A stretch of DNA of 64,000 bases from Cyclobacterium amurskyense (GTDB taxonomy: Bacteria; Bacteroidota; Bacteroidia; Cytophagales; Cyclobacteriaceae), in the NCBI RefSeq assembly GCF_001050135.1, contig NZ_CP012040.1, positions 4,357,001 through 4,421,000 of the forward strand. Reading direction: 5' to 3'. This document shows positions 9,693 to 19,167 of this stretch, one piece after another. The notes under the pieces were generated by a model, which was not told the DNA's origin, made no database searches, and saw only the letters and a program-made list of their open reading frames with translations. Within the stretch, counting starts at the first letter, position 1; each line of letters starts with the position of its first letter. A program made the translations under genes and the position numbers.

Positions 9693-12600
9693 TTAAAGAT
9701 GGTGCTCTTTTATTAGGGTACCATCTTTATCATAATAGATAACCTTTATAAGGTTTGGTTCAGGGTAAATATGGTTTGTATTTTGGCTTAAATATGCCGA
9801 CCCTAAATAAAATTCCTTTGCCCTTAATCGACCATTTTTAAAGTAAAGCATGGCTTTTTTAGCTCCTGGTACCTCGGGCAAGGGAGTCCCCATTACTTTT
9901 TTTCCATGTAAATTGACCCATTGAGCAGGTTGGTTGTTTTTACTGGCAATATGAAATAGGCTCTTATTAGCATTTAGAAAAACAGATGCTACCGCCCTCA
10001 CATCTCCACCCAGCCCAATTAATTGCTTTTTTACCCTTATTTTCTCATCCCCTTCAACTTCCATTAATAAACCGAAGGAGGCATCATAGGACCCAGTAAT
10101 CACCTCAACTTGATGAAAATTGCCAGCCAAAAATATTTCCATCAACCCATCAGCATCAAAATCACCTGCTTCAATGCCAAATACAGGTGAAATTTGGGCC
10201 ATATTTGGCAATTCGATCCTTTCAAAACCTTTGTTTCCTCTATTTAAAAGGAGGGCTGTAGAAAAGGTATTAACAGTCAATGAGTTTTTAGTTTTTTCCA
10301 AGAAATCCTTTCCTAGGAGAGAGGACAGTTCAGCTTTTCCATAACTGTGGAAGTCGGGAAATTTCTTTTTTAATTGGGGGATTTGCTGGAACAGGTCTTC
10401 TCGTGGGTGGATAGGAAATCTTTTCCCATTTTCAACAAAGGAAATGATTGATTCCAAGTTGCCATTCTTGTCAAAATCACCCCAATGGATCTTAAGAGGG
10501 CTTTCTACACTGGTTTTATACCTGCTATTTAAGCCGAGGTTCCCTACAATATAATCGGTCAATCCATCCTGATTTATGTCTGCTGCCGCAATACTGTTCC
10601 ACCAGCCCGAACTTGCATCTATTCCTGGTAGCCCTTCTTTCAAAACCAGTTTGCCCAATTGATTTTCAAAAAGAGTGATTTCCATCCATTCACCTACTAA
10701 GATCAAATCTGGCCAATTGTCCGCATTGTAATCAGTCCATAGTGCTGCTGTTACCATGCCTATATTCTTCAAACCAGGAGCTAGCTGATCAACTACTTCT
10801 GTAAAATTACCATTCTCGTTTTGGAGCAATTGAGATGTCCCTGGTAATGGGTAGGAATTGGGTGTCAATCTACCACCGACGAAGAGGTCTATATCGCCAT
10901 CTTTATCAAAATCAGCTCCCGTAACACAGGAGCCACTTGACGAAATATTCGGCAAGGCAGCCTGAGCTTTTTCATATTTACCCTGTCCATCGTTAAAATA
11001 CAATCGATCCTGATAATGTGCTGATCCAGCTTCAAATTCATTTCCACCAGAAACTACATACAGGTCTAGGTCCCCATCTGAGTCTGCATCAAAAAACAAA
11101 GCGCCCATGTCCTCAAAATTGCTATTGTCATCTGGAAGAGAGATTGTTTTAAATCCCGAATCCTGCAGTTGGGAAAATATCACTCCTGATTGTCCAAAAG
11201 CGCCACCGATAAAAAAATCATCCCTCTGATCCGCATTAATGTCCGCAACTGCTATGCCTGGTCCTAGTTGTGAATGTTTGTGAGGCAATAAGGGTTGTAG
11301 ATTGAAATCAGCATAAAATTTTTTGTGATGATTAAAAGTGGGTAGTGTTTCTGTCAGGTCTTTTACTACTTCAAATGGACGAAAATTGGAAGGTTTCTTT
11401 TCTATTTCCTTTTTTTCGATGGTGATGACCTGCTTACTAGGAATATTGTACAATTGATTCACTTGTCCATCCGGCCATTGGATCAGTAGTGAATCAATTT
11501 GTGGCTTGTCTCCAAGTCCAAAATGTATGGTTTCGGTAATAGAAGATTGGTAGCCCCTTGTTAGATAATGTTCATAATATTGAACCTGGCCATTGGCATA
11601 AAGTTTTATTTTTGTTCCTAAGGCTTGTAAGTTCCCTTGGTCTCCTCGCAGTCGGATTTTTAAATACTGGTTTTTGGTGTTGCGTTGACCATTGTTTTTA
11701 TAAACCAAAGCCTTGCTGTAGGTATTGTTGATGACAAGGTCCAATTGGCCATCATTGTTTAGGTCGGAAAATACCATGCCGCTGGAATAGCCAGGTTTGT
11801 CGAAGCCCCAATCTATTGATACATCTTTAAATGTAAGGTCTTGGTTATTTTGAAACATGAAATTCCCAAGATAGGCGCCTTCCAATTCTTTTAGCTCTTC
11901 AAAAATTTCATTGCTGTTTAATTGATGAAAATTTGACCTGTAATCAACGAAGTCTCTATTGGTGATATCACGTGGGTAGCCATTGGTAATAAATAAATCT
12001 TTCCAACCATCATTGTCCCAATCAGCCCATAAGGGTGCCCAGCTCCAGTCTGTAGCATAAACTCCTGCCAAAAAGCTGATTTCAGAAAACTGAGGTAAAG
12101 CTACGTCATTAATTCCTCTGTTCATTTGAAGAGTATTGCGCATAAACTGGGGTTCATAGCCACTTTTAATTTCAGAAGTAAACCGGTCATGTCCTGTTTT
12201 GCCAAACATCAATTTTTGACGGTAATTTGTAGGCGGGAGCATGTCCACTTCTATAAGGTCTATTTTCCCGTCATTGTTAAAATCAGCTACATCATTGCCC
12301 ATTGCTGAATAACTGGTGTGTTGAAATACCTTTCCTGCCACATTTAAAAAAGTACCGTCTTTTTGGTTCAGGTACAAAATGTCATTGGAGAGGTAATCGT
12401 TGCTAACCATTATATCCGGCCAATTGTCTTCATTGAAATCAGCAATAGCCAAACCTAATCCATATCCCTCCAAGGTAATGCCACTTGCTTTTGAGACATC
12501 ACTGAAAGTTCCGTCTCCATTGTTTTGGTAAAGCTTGTCGGTGTTTAGCATTTCACCATTAATCCTCTTGGGACGAATAATATTTGGCCCTGTTTCATCA

Positions 12601-13181
12601 GTCATGTTATTCATCAGGTACATGTCTAGGTCTCCATCCCTGTCATAATCAAAAAAGGCAGCTTGGGTGCTAAACCCATTGTCTGCCAGGCCATAGTCTG
12701 CTGCTTTTTCAATAAACTTAAAATCCCCAACATTGATGTACAATGCGTTCTTTCTTTTTATCGCTCCATAGGGTCCTGAAAAACAGATGTAAATGTCCCT
12801 TAGGCCATCTTGATTGATATCAACAATGGCTATTCCAGTGGCCCATTTTCCCTCAGTAACTATCCCTGAACCTGGTGTTTTATTTTCAAACACAAATTCA
12901 CCTTTATTGGCATAAATTTCACAATTCCCCATATTTGAGGTGAATACAAGATCATCTAGGCCATCATTGTCAAAATCTGCAGCAGCCACACCTGCTCCGT
13001 TATAAAAATATTCATAGGTAAGTATATTGAAAAATTCGTCCTCTAATAGTGTGTTTTCAAATTCAATGCCGGTATGAGAAATTGGTAAAGCTGTAAAACG
13101 GGCACTTTCTTGACATGAAATTAACCCCAATAGAAATACTATCAGGCAAGAGGTTGCAATAAGAGAGGGGCTGTTTTTCAT
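9693..13181 (-). CDS. Giant FG-GAP/VCBS-repeat lipoprotein with ASPIC/UnbV domain
   Basis: 1162 residues; lipoprotein signal ending LGLISC. Residues about 60-500 carry many FG-GAP-type Ca-binding loops (ADFDNDGLDDLVF, DYDRDGDLDMYLMNN, DLNNDGQLDLVINN), forming a beta-propeller as in integrin alpha chains. About 525-610 is an ASPIC/UnbV domain (GTKIKLYANGQ, FGLGDKPQIDSLLIQWPDG). A second propeller follows from about 640 to 1080. Such proteins are common beside SusC/SusD loci and are thought to bind glycans or proteins at the surface; no enzyme residues are recognised. It is convergent with the SusCD operon and divergent from the gene at 13363. Confidence 0.92.
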   Translation of the reverse strand: MKNSPSLIATSCLIVFLLGLISCQESARFTALPISHTGIEFENTLLEDEFFNILTYEYFYNGAGVAAADFDNDGLDDLVFTSNMGNCEIYANKGEFVFENKTPGSGIVTEGKWATGIAIVDINQDGLRDIYICFSGPYGAIKRKNALYINVGDFKFIEKAADYGLADNGFSTQAAFFDYDRDGDLDMYLMNNMTDETGPNIIRPKRINGEMLNTDKLYQNNGDGTFSDVSKASGITLEGYGLGLAIADFNEDNWPDIMVSNDYLSNDILYLNQKDGTFLNVAGKVFQHTSYSAMGNDVADFNNDGKIDLIEVDMLPPTNYRQKLMFGKTGHDRFTSEIKSGYEPQFMRNTLQMNRGINDVALPQFSEISFLAGVYATDWSWAPLWADWDNDGWKDLFITNGYPRDITNRDFVDYRSNFHQLNSNEIFEELKELEGAYLGNFMFQNNQDLTFKDVSIDWGFDKPGYSSGMVFSDLNNDGQLDLVINNTYSKALVYKNNGQRNTKNQYLKIRLRGDQGNLQALGTKIKLYANGQVQYYEHYLTRGYQSSITETIHFGLGDKPQIDSLLIQWPDGQVNQLYNIPSKQVITIEKKEIEKKPSNFRPFEVVKDLTETLPTFNHHKKFYADFNLQPLLPHKHSQLGPGIAVADINADQRDDFFIGGAFGQSGVIFSQLQDSGFKTISLPDDNSNFEDMGALFFDADSDGDLDLYVVSGGNEFEAGSAHYQDRLYFNDGQGKYEKAQAALPNISSSGSCVTGADFDKDGDIDLFVGGRLTPNSYPLPGTSQLLQNENGNFTEVVDQLAPGLKNIGMVTAALWTDYNADNWPDLILVGEWMEITLFENQLGKLVLKEGLPGIDASSGWWNSIAAADINQDGLTDYIVGNLGLNSRYKTSVESPLKIHWGDFDKNGNLESIISFVENGKRFPIHPREDLFQQIPQLKKKFPDFHSYGKAELSSLLGKDFLEKTKNSLTVNTFSTALLLNRGNKGFERIELPNMAQISPVFGIEAGDFDADGLMEIFLAGNFHQVEVITGSYDASFGLLMEVEGDEKIRVKKQLIGLGGDVRAVASVFLNANKSLFHIASKNNQPAQWVNLHGKKVMGTPLPEVPGAKKAMLYFKNGRLRAKEFYLGSAYLSQNTNHIYPEPNLIKVIYYDKDGTLIKEHHL

Positions 13182-13209
13182 TCACTAAATATTTGCATAA
13201 GCCGTTTAC

Positions 13210-13228
13210 AATGAAGTAAAACTTCATT
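13210..13228. promoter_or_regulatory. Palindrome in the divergent promoter region
   Basis: Perfect 7-bp inverted repeat AATGAAG-TAAAA-CTTCATT, followed by a T run, 29 bases upstream of the FG-GAP gene start and 135 bases before the sorbosone-dehydrogenase-like gene. It may be an operator for the divergent pair or a small hairpin. Confidence 0.35.
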
Positions 13229-13362
13229 TTTTTAATGCCTAAATTTAATGATTAAGGCATGGTTTGGTTTGCTTTTTGACGGAAATATAAGGTACAATAT
13301 TTGTAGCAACTGATGTTTAGCGTTATATTTAAATATTAACCACCTTAAAACCATAATTAAAC

Positions 13363-14682
13363 ATGAAATATTCAAATTTACTATTGGCTACTTTCCTTAG
13401 TAGTTGTCTGCTTTCGGGATGTAGCAGCCCTACAGAAACTGCTTCAGATGATCCTTACTTTATAGGAGATGAAGATAAAGGTGGATTGATTCTGGGTACT
13501 GGATTTCAGTCTTATGTTATTGCCGAGGATCTGGGAAGAGCCAGGCATTTGGCAGTTAGGGAAAATGGAGATATCTATGTTAACCTTCGGGAAGCAAATG
13601 ACCAAGGCGGAATTGCCGCCTTAAGAGATACGGACGGGGATGGTAGGGCGGATGAAATCGAGTATTTCAGTGATTTTGGAGGTACTGGTATGGCCTTCTA
13701 TGATGGAAACCTTTACGCTTCCAATGACAGCACCGTATTTAGGTATTCATTTATTGGAGACAATTTATTGCCTGAAAATGCAGAGGCTCCAGACACCATA
13801 GTTTCTGGTTTACCTGTACAAACATCCCATGCAGCCAAATCCTTCACTTTTGATGACAAAGGTTACCTCTATGTGAATATAGGTGCACCGTCCAATGCCT
13901 GTCAGGAGCAAGATAGAACAAAAGGCTCACCAGCAATGGATCCATGTCCATTATTAGAAAGACATGGTGGGGTTTGGCGTTTTGATGCGTCAAAAATAGG
14001 CCAAACCCAAATGGAAGACGGCTATAGGTATTCTACAGGAATAAGAAACGCTGTTGCATTACAGTTCAACCCCCTTGATGGACATGTGTATGCAGTGCAA
14101 CATGGTCGTGACATGCTGAATGGTTTGTTTCCTGACATGTATACAACTGAAGAAAGCGTTGAACAACCTGCAGAAGAGATGTTCAGGTTAAGTGATGGGG
14201 CCGATTTTGGCTGGCCTTATTGTTATTTTGATGGAGCGCAAAATAAGCGTTTGACGGCACCAGAATATGGAGGGGACAAGCAAAGTTCGGATAGATGTGA
14301 AGGGACTGTAGCCCCGATTGCAACTTTCGAGGCCCATATGGCACCTAATGATCTATTGTTTTATACCGGAGATCAATTTCCGGAAAGTTATAAAGGAACG
14401 GCCCTTATTGCTTTTCATGGCTCCTGGAACAGGGCTCCTCTGGGACAAAAAGGGTACTTCGTGGCCATGCAACCTTTCGAGAATGGTGATCCTTCAGGAG
14501 AATACCAAATTCTGGCGGATGGCTTTGCCGGTGTAGATAAAATTGAAGCGCCAAGTGATGCGAAGCACAGGCCTACAGGTCTTGCTCTTGCCCCTGATGG
14601 AACGGTGATCATCTCTGATTCTGTGACAGGGAAAATCTGGCGTGTATTTTACAAAGAAGACAATACCATGGCTTCAAAATAG
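13363..14682 (+). CDS. Sorbosone-dehydrogenase-like PQQ-type sugar dehydrogenase, lipoprotein
   Basis: 439 residues, lipoprotein signal ending LLSGC (about Cys20). The body is a six-bladed propeller of the L-sorbosone/soluble glucose dehydrogenase type: GRARHLAVRENGDIYV at the first blade, a Ca-loop DTDGDGRADE, YRYSTGIRNAVALQFNP, the HGRDMLNGLFPDMY segment, GADFGWPYCYFDG, and GSWNRAPLGQKGY, closing with HRPTGLALAPDGTVIISD. Family members use PQQ to oxidise aldoses outside the cytoplasm, but many homologues lack a proven cofactor. It stands before a terminator and a copy of the intergenic repeat. Confidence 0.88.
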   Translation: MKYSNLLLATFLSSCLLSGCSSPTETASDDPYFIGDEDKGGLILGTGFQSYVIAEDLGRARHLAVRENGDIYVNLREANDQGGIAALRDTDGDGRADEIEYFSDFGGTGMAFYDGNLYASNDSTVFRYSFIGDNLLPENAEAPDTIVSGLPVQTSHAAKSFTFDDKGYLYVNIGAPSNACQEQDRTKGSPAMDPCPLLERHGGVWRFDASKIGQTQMEDGYRYSTGIRNAVALQFNPLDGHVYAVQHGRDMLNGLFPDMYTTEESVEQPAEEMFRLSDGADFGWPYCYFDGAQNKRLTAPEYGGDKQSSDRCEGTVAPIATFEAHMAPNDLLFYTGDQFPESYKGTALIAFHGSWNRAPLGQKGYFVAMQPFENGDPSGEYQILADGFAGVDKIEAPSDAKHRPTGLALAPDGTVIISDSVTGKIWRVFYKEDNTMASK

Positions 14683-14740
14683 TTGGAAGACAAATTTAAA
14701 CCCTATTGCTCATTTCGGGTTATAGTAGGCCTATATACTG

Positions 14741-14774
14741 AAGGGGACTGTTCTTTAGCACTCCCCTTTTTTTT
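14741..14774 (+). terminator. Intrinsic terminator after sorbosone-dehydrogenase-like gene
   Basis: AAGGGGA and TCCCCTT form a 7-bp stem around a 14-base loop, followed by a run of T. It lies 58 bases after the stop. Confidence 0.75.
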
Positions 14775-14826
14775 GCACTTTTCAATCTCAATAGCAAAAG
14801 GAATACATCAATTTTTTATCTACTCC

Positions 14827-15045
14827 TTAAACCCGAAATATGCAATAGACATTCTATTACGTGCTGAAATCGCTTTAAAATCAGCCACTTCGTTGCTGTT
14901 TTCAATTTCACCATAGCGGTGCTATGCTAAAATCTCCAAACAGCCTGATTTTCTTGCGATTGCAACACTTCCCGTAAACACGGGACAGGCTATCACCCCT
15001 GACCATTGTCAGGGCGGAGAAATTCTATTACATAATCCGGGTTAA
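14827..15045 (+). repeat. Structured intergenic repeat, copy R1 (219 bp)
   Basis: Starts TTAAACCCGAAATATGC and ends CATAATCCGGGTTAA; the ends are imperfect inverted repeats of each other. Inside, in order: an AATAGA-cat-TCTATT hairpin, a central hairpin with core CATAGC-GGT-GCTATG, a CCCGT-aaac-ACGGG hairpin, and a CCTGAC-catt-GTCAGG hairpin. Same length as copy R4 at 60067 and shared sequence throughout. The left arm of the central hairpin here (GTTTTCAATTT) does not pair fully with the right arm (AAATCTCCAAAC). No coding frame is credible. It lies between two plus-strand genes. Confidence 0.9.
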
Positions 15046-15071
15046 ATCTATAAATTGGCCCCGGATTAGAA

Positions 15072-15902
15072 ATGGAATTAACACCAATTAAAATGACTAT
15101 AAAAAATTATGCCCCACTTTGGGGAAATACCCTACCTTTTGAGCTGTTTTGTGCAAATGTCAAAGAAGCAGGATACGATGGGGTGGAAATGGATCTTCCC
15201 TTGGAGAATAAGCAAAGGGACAATTTGCTGGCTATTCTAAAAGATCATGACCTGGAGTTAATCGGCCAGTACTTTCAATCTTTTGAGACCAAGCCAAAAG
15301 CCCTTTTAGATGCTTATGAAAGGTATCTCAATCATTTATTAGCAGCGGAACCAGTTCTAATCAACTGTCAAACAGGAAAGGATTATTTTGATTTTGAGGA
15401 CAATTTGCCACTTTTCCAATTGGCCGATAGGCTTTCAAAAGAATCAGGTATTCCCATTACCCATGAAACACATCGTGGAAAGTGCTTGTATTCTGCCCCT
15501 GTTGCCAAAAAGTATTTTGAAAACTTGCCTGACTTACGCATTTGCTTGGATATTTCCCATTGGTGCAATGTACATGAGTCCTTACTTGAGGACCAGAAAG
15601 AGGTGGTGGACCTGGCCATTTCAAGAACCGACCATATCCACAGCAGGGTAGGGCATGCAGAAGGCCCACAGGTGAATGATCCACGCGCTCCCGAATGGGA
15701 AGAGGCCTTGTCCGCTCACCTCAATTGGTGGGATAAGGTTGTGCAATTGCATAAGGCCAATAACAGGGATTTAACCATCAATACAGAGTTTGGCCCTTTT
15801 CCCTATATGCCAACACTTCCTTTTTCCGAAATGCCCATTGCCAATCAATGGGATATCAATGTTTATATGATGAATTTACTTAAGGACAGGTACAATATAT
15901 AA
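15072..15902 (+). CDS. Sugar phosphate isomerase/epimerase-like TIM-barrel protein
   Basis: 276 residues without signal peptide, so cytoplasmic. It shows the xylose-isomerase-like TIM barrel: AGYDGVEMDLPL at strand 2, THETHRGKCLYS (Glu metal ligand and His) near residue 134, LRICLDISHWCN (Asp and His ligands) near 160, DHIHSRVGHAEGPQ near 195, and INTEFGPFPY (Glu ligand) near 234. These are the positions of the divalent-metal ligands in this family. It likely isomerises or epimerises a sugar or keto-sugar made by the neighbouring oxidoreductases (inference). The ATG at 15072 is used; the Met at residue 8 is an alternative. Confidence 0.85.
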   Translation: MELTPIKMTIKNYAPLWGNTLPFELFCANVKEAGYDGVEMDLPLENKQRDNLLAILKDHDLELIGQYFQSFETKPKALLDAYERYLNHLLAAEPVLINCQTGKDYFDFEDNLPLFQLADRLSKESGIPITHETHRGKCLYSAPVAKKYFENLPDLRICLDISHWCNVHESLLEDQKEVVDLAISRTDHIHSRVGHAEGPQVNDPRAPEWEEALSAHLNWWDKVVQLHKANNRDLTINTEFGPFPYMPTLPFSEMPIANQWDINVYMMNLLKDRYNI

Positions 15903-16193
15903 CCTAGTTTCTCCATTTATCCCTATCACTAAAAAACATCCCTAATATTTCTGTGAGATATTATTTTTTGTAATTAAGGGTTTTGGGTGTAATTTCAACG
16001 CTGGATATCCAAAAGGTTGGATCGGTTTATATAAATACTGGGAAACTGAAAGATTCGAGTTGCAGGAATTGTACCCATTCCTGATTTTGAAATGGCGAAG
16101 AATAACTGATTTTAAGTCCTTTCAGTAGTTGTCTTCAGCCCAATAACTTAAATTTAATTTGAAAACCTATTAGTTAAATTGCATAACTTAGAA

Positions 16194-18992
16194 ATGAAAC
16201 ACACTGATACTGTTGCCACGTATTTTTTTAAACGGCCGAAAACAAGGAATTTCTTCGGTACGCTTTCCATAATATTATTAATGCTATCTGCCTGTGGTGA
16301 AGCTGAAAAGGAAAACTTGATAACTTCAGTAAATTTTGAAGAACAAAGTTTTGCCCCATTTGTGGAGCCTTCTTTTCCTTATATCACCACTTCCTTTGAT
16401 GGCAGGGAGTTGGGAGCAGGTTTTCCTAAGAACAATATTTCTGGTCGCGTTTTGGCCATTAAATTAGGGAATGATGCTTATGCATGTTTCGATACCGATA
16501 TGTTGCGTTGGTCGGTGGCTTGGACTGGAGAGTTTATGCCAATGGTAACCATGGCTCAGGTATCCTATGCAGATTTTCACAATAAAGGGAATCAAATCCC
16601 AACAATAGGAGGAGATCCAAAATTGGCTACGGGAACTTACCCAGGTTGGTCTATTGGACAGCCCTCGATTAAAGACCCAAGAAAACCATCACCTCACCCT
16701 GAAAGCCCTGCTTGGGGTGCTATACCTGCCGAGATAGGGAGATATGGAGGTATTTACCCAATAGAAGACAAAGTCATCCTATCTTATACAGTAGGGAATA
16801 CCCTTGTTTATGAATTACCGGGTAGCCTGGTTCATGAGGGACTTCCCGTTTTCAGCAGAAGATTTGCCATGGCAGCTTCTGATAAAAAGACATTCCTAAT
16901 GGCTGCTGAGATCACCGATATCAGCAATGTAGAATTGGTTGACAATCAGATTTTGGTTTATCATGGGGAAAAAGTGACCGCCATGGGGTTAGCCAATGGT
17001 AGTGAAGGTGTGACGCTTTCCGTTGAAGACAATAGGTATTTGGTAGTGGAAGTTGCTGAACATGCCACTACGGTTGATTTTGAATTAATGCTTTGGAATG
17101 GGGCAGCTTCTGAAAAAGATAAATTTGCAGGAGTATTGGCTAATGAATTGTCTACTCTTCCAGATTTTGAAAACGGAACCACACCTTATTGGGAAGAAGA
17201 AGTGCTGACCAAAGGCCAGGTTTCGCCTGATACCGCAGCTTTTGTAACAGACCGATTGACCTTACCGGTTCCAAATCCTTGGAAACGAAATGTTAGAATG
17301 GTGGATGTTAGTTTTCTTAGCGATTCCGAGGCTGTAATGGTTACCTTTGAAGGGGATGTATGGAAAATAGCAGGCATAAATGAAGACTTGGATCGTTTGG
17401 TATGGACCAGAGTTGCCTCAGGACTCTATGAGCCGCAGAGTATAGAAGTTGTAAATGGTGAAATCTACGTATATGGTAAGGATGGAATCACCCGACTACA
17501 TGACCTGAATGGTGATGGGGTGGCTGATTTTTATGAAAACTTCTCCAATATCATGGCACAATCCATAGAAACCCGTGAATGGGCCAGCGATATGGTGGCT
17601 GATCCAAAAGGAGGGTTTTATGTGGCCAAGTTTGGGGCTTTGGATATGGGACCTGAAGCCTCTTCCCCTAAAGCCCTAATGGGTTTTAGATCAGCTTCAA
17701 ATGATGATGGATCTGTACTTAAAGTTTCCGCAGATGGTAGAAGTATTAGTCAGTTTGCTACTGGATTTAGAGGACCTTACCTAGGGATTCATCCTGAAAA
17801 AGGTTGGGTTACAGGTTCTGATCAACAAGGGCATTATATGCCTTCTACACCAATTATGTTGATTAGAGAGGGAGACTATTTTGGTGTTCCTGCCACTGCC
17901 CATAGAGATCCTATTCCTGAAACCACTCCTCCAATAACCTGGATTCCTCACGGTGCAGACCGTTCTGGAGTAGGTCAAATATGGGTTACGTCTGATAAGA
18001 TGGGCCCACTCAACGATCAAATGCTTCATTTGTCTTATGGCAGACCAGGATTGTTTTTGGTGAAAGTGGACAGTAGCTCTTCCATCGTACAAGGTGGAGC
18101 ATCTGTGATACCTGGAATTTATCCAGCGCCTACCATGAAAGGTACGGTTAACCCTAAAGATGGTCTGGTTTATTTCGCAGGTTTTTCTTTATGGGGACAC
18201 AATTCTGATGCTTTAAGTGCCTTTTTAAGATTGAGGTATACGGGTGAGGAAAGTTTACTGCCTGTAGATTATAAAGTCCGCGAAGGCGGGATATTATTAA
18301 GATTTGGTCAAGAATTAGATATGGCTGCGGCCACAGATTTGGCAAGCTACCAAGTCAAAAGATGGAATTACTTGCGAACAGAAAAATATGGTTCAGGGCA
18401 TTATCAATTGAATGGAGAAGTAGGTGAGGAAAATATGCCAGTATTGGCTGCACACCTGTCGGAAGACAAGAAAGCTGTTTTTCTTGTAGTTCCAAATATT
18501 GACATTGTAATGCAAATGGAAGTAGCATTTGACCTTAAAACAGTATCCGGTACTTCATGGTCTGATAAGGTTTGGATGACTGTAAATGCAGTAAATGAAG
18601 CCAATCTCAAGGCGGAGGGCTTTGGAAGTCTAAACCCTGCAGACCTGATCGAAAACTTTGATCCTACCTTGGTGGCAGGTAAAGAAGAAGGAAAAGCGGA
18701 TGCGATCAAAGGGAAAGAAATATTCCTGAAATACGGATGTGTCGCCTGTCATGCGATTGACGACAATGTAGCTGGAAAAATTGGTCCAAGCGTGAAAGGA
18801 TTATATGGCGCCAAAAGAGAGTTTAAAGATGGGACTACTGCCACTGCAGACGATGCCTATATCAAAGAGTCCATCATTGATCCGGGTGCGAAAGTAGTAA
18901 AAGGTAGAGAAGGGGAGATGCCTTCTTTCCTAGGATTACTTTCCGATCAGGACATCGAATCTGTTATCTTGTATTTCAAAACCTTAAAATAA
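16194..18992 (+). CDS. Beta-propeller/cytochrome c lipoprotein
   Basis: 932 residues. Lipoprotein signal ending LMLSAC (Cys34). Residues about 45-360 form a domain met in heme-binding envelope proteins of Planctomycetes, Verrucomicrobia and Bacteroidota (DUF6797-like, by recollection). About 360-790 is a sorbosone-dehydrogenase-like propeller with a Ca loop DLNGDGVADFYENF and GFRGPYLGIHPEKGW. The last 95 residues are a class I cytochrome c: CVACH at 849-853 binds heme and MPSFLGLLSDQDIESVILYFKTL near the end supplies the axial Met. It probably passes electrons from a substrate oxidised by the propeller to the respiratory chain. I start at the ATG at 16194; a TTG at 16179 is possible. Confidence 0.85.
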   Translation: MKHTDTVATYFFKRPKTRNFFGTLSIILLMLSACGEAEKENLITSVNFEEQSFAPFVEPSFPYITTSFDGRELGAGFPKNNISGRVLAIKLGNDAYACFDTDMLRWSVAWTGEFMPMVTMAQVSYADFHNKGNQIPTIGGDPKLATGTYPGWSIGQPSIKDPRKPSPHPESPAWGAIPAEIGRYGGIYPIEDKVILSYTVGNTLVYELPGSLVHEGLPVFSRRFAMAASDKKTFLMAAEITDISNVELVDNQILVYHGEKVTAMGLANGSEGVTLSVEDNRYLVVEVAEHATTVDFELMLWNGAASEKDKFAGVLANELSTLPDFENGTTPYWEEEVLTKGQVSPDTAAFVTDRLTLPVPNPWKRNVRMVDVSFLSDSEAVMVTFEGDVWKIAGINEDLDRLVWTRVASGLYEPQSIEVVNGEIYVYGKDGITRLHDLNGDGVADFYENFSNIMAQSIETREWASDMVADPKGGFYVAKFGALDMGPEASSPKALMGFRSASNDDGSVLKVSADGRSISQFATGFRGPYLGIHPEKGWVTGSDQQGHYMPSTPIMLIREGDYFGVPATAHRDPIPETTPPITWIPHGADRSGVGQIWVTSDKMGPLNDQMLHLSYGRPGLFLVKVDSSSSIVQGGASVIPGIYPAPTMKGTVNPKDGLVYFAGFSLWGHNSDALSAFLRLRYTGEESLLPVDYKVREGGILLRFGQELDMAAATDLASYQVKRWNYLRTEKYGSGHYQLNGEVGEENMPVLAAHLSEDKKAVFLVVPNIDIVMQMEVAFDLKTVSGTSWSDKVWMTVNAVNEANLKAEGFGSLNPADLIENFDPTLVAGKEEGKADAIKGKEIFLKYGCVACHAIDDNVAGKIGPSVKGLYGAKREFKDGTTATADDAYIKESIIDPGAKVVKGREGEMPSFLGLLSDQDIESVILYFKTLK

Positions 18993-19057
18993 AAAGGTCT
19001 AGGTTAGCCAATACAGATTGCGAAAAGCAAGTCTAGTTTTAGAATTTATCTAAAAGG

Positions 19058-19093
19058 AAAAAACGCACATAATTTACTATGTGCGTTTTTTTT
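19058..19093 (+). terminator. Intrinsic terminator after cytochrome gene
   Basis: Perfect 14-bp inverted repeat AAAAAACGCACATA-atttac-TATGTGCGTTTTTT ending in an 8-T run, 65 bases past the stop. Confidence 0.92.
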
Positions 19094-19167
19094 ATGATAA
19101 ATTTAGTAGCTCCGTTACTTTTAGTAGTTTGTTAATTATCAATCGGTTCTTAAGAATAAAAAGACCT

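Noticed and set aside
14683..14916. 77-residue open frame after the sorbosone-dehydrogenase-like gene
   Set aside because: It covers the terminator and the left end of repeat R1, starts at a non-ATG codon and has no family features.
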